From: Sinorhizobium meliloti
GTDB taxonomy: Bacteria > Pseudomonadota > Alphaproteobacteria > Rhizobiales > Rhizobiaceae
Assembly (NCBI RefSeq): GCF_035610345.1
Contig: NZ_CP141214.1
Location: forward strand, 466,230 to 530,229
Direction: 5' to 3'
DNA length: 64,000 nucleotides
In this document: in pieces, positions 63,519 to 64,000 of the stretch
Layout: each line of letters begins with the position of its first letter
Numbering within the stretch: position 1 is the stretch's first letter
Program-made: the position numbers and the translations under genes
The notes under the pieces: generated by a model
What the model was told of the DNA's origin: nothing
Databases searched by the model: none
Seen by the model: only the letters and a program-made list of their open reading frames with translations

Positions 63519-64000
63519 TGGATCTTTTCATTGCCATTTTCACCGGAACCATTATCGCGGCGACGCCACTGATATTCGCAGCCCTTGGCGAGCTCGTCGT
63601 CGAGAAGTCCGGCGTGCTCAACCTGGGCCTCGAGGGCATGATGCTGATGGGGGCGGCCTTCGCCTTCTGGGCGGTGATCGCCGGCCTGCCGATGCCCGTA
63701 GCCATCGCAGCCGGGGCACTCGCCGGTGCCGCCACCTCGCTTCTCTTCGGGGTGCTGGCGCTGACGTTCCTGACCAACCAATATGCTGCCGGCCTGGCAC
63801 TCGCCATATTCGGGTCGGGGGTTTCGGCCTTTCTCGGGCGCGGTTTCGGCAGCGCGCCGATCGATGCGCTGAAGCGCGTCCATATCCCCTTTCTCTCCGA
63901 TATTCCGGTGATCGGGCCGATGTTCTTCCGCTTCGATCCGATGGTCTATCTGGCAATCGCGATGTTCGGCCTCATCGCCTGGTTCCTTTACCGTACCAAG
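63518..64000 (+). CDS. BMP-type ABC transporter permease (second), 3' end cut off by the window edge
   Basis: This is the second BPD_transp_2 permease, coupled to the first by TGATG. About 161 residues are visible: MDLFIAIFTGTIIAATPLIF, then GELVVEKSGVLNLGLEGMML, which is the typical start of NupQ/YufQ-like permeases. The C-terminus is outside the window. With the first permease it would form the channel for the nucleoside-like ligand. Confidence 0.88.
   Translation, partial: MDLFIAIFTGTIIAATPLIFAALGELVVEKSGVLNLGLEGMMLMGAAFAFWAVIAGLPMPVAIAAGALAGAATSLLFGVLALTFLTNQYAAGLALAIFGSGVSAFLGRGFGSAPIDALKRVHIPFLSDIPVIGPMFFRFDPMVYLAIAMFGLIAWFLYRTK

Overview
The window is a GC-rich alphaproteobacterial segment that looks like an accessory replicon (chromid or megaplasmid) of a Sinorhizobium/Ensifer-type rhizobium. 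That placement is an inference from the dense succession of ABC transporters, small catabolic operons and LysR/GntR/AraC regulators, two toxin-antitoxin modules, and the lack of any rRNA, tRNA or core housekeeping gene. No CRISPR array, intact insertion sequence or replication origin was seen.

Layout. (1) 1-3522: a sugar-type ABC transporter (binding protein and two permeases, the second cut by the window edge); both permeases carry unusual insertions. (2) 3523-4163: a spacer holding a decayed cyclase/TPR-regulator fragment. (3) 4164-11036: a peptide-type ABC transporter (fused double ATPase, two permeases, binding protein) led by 5-dehydro-4-deoxyglucarate dehydratase and a GntR regulator. 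(4) 11300-12172: an exported ferritin-like protein. (5) 12345-22683: a complete 4-hydroxyproline catabolic locus (Ser/Cys 2-epimerase, D-amino-acid dehydrogenase, DapA-type deaminase, semialdehyde dehydrogenase, amino-acid ABC transporter, divergent GntR regulator), with two extra SDR oxidoreductases in the operon. Regions 3 and 5 both lead to alpha-ketoglutarate semialdehyde.

(6) 22739-36671: the first unusual system. A 2,2-dialkylglycine decarboxylase (DgdA) with a divergent LysR regulator heads an operon encoding a split B12-dependent acyl-CoA mutase (small subunit, MeaB-type GTPase, large subunit), an enoyl-CoA hydratase, an AMP-forming acyl-CoA ligase and then an MFS transporter. The mutase active site resembles 2-hydroxyisobutyryl-CoA mutase rather than methylmalonyl-CoA mutase. 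An adjacent set supplies a 3-hydroxyacyl-CoA dehydrogenase, a thiolase, a LivJ-type binding protein and an AraC regulator. Together they suggest catabolism of alpha,alpha-dialkyl (tertiary-carbon) acids and amino acids, for example 2-aminoisobutyrate.

(7) 36653-37557: a RES/Xre toxin-antitoxin pair. (8) 37643-49223: a same-strand run of ten genes for a quaternary-amine-like compound (MttB-family methyltransferase, GlxA/AraC regulator, M24 metallohydrolase, isochorismatase-like hydrolase, four-part betaine-type ABC transporter, enolase-superfamily enzyme, Ldh2-type dehydrogenase) with a divergent LysR gene. (9) 49455-53571: a dimethylglycine/sarcosine dehydrogenase-like flavoprotein, a cupin and a VapBC module.

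(10) 53907-64000: the second unusual system. A class V aminotransferase is followed by a three-gene operon matching the caffeine-pathway NdmC-NdmD-NdmE complex: a mononuclear-iron oxygenase whose Rieske ligands are gone, a reductase that carries the Rieske domain, and a glutathione S-transferase. Across a divergent promoter with paired palindromic operators lies a GntR regulator and a BMP-type (nucleoside-like) ABC transporter that runs off the window. This suggests uptake and oxidative N-demethylation of a purine-like or other N-methylated compound.
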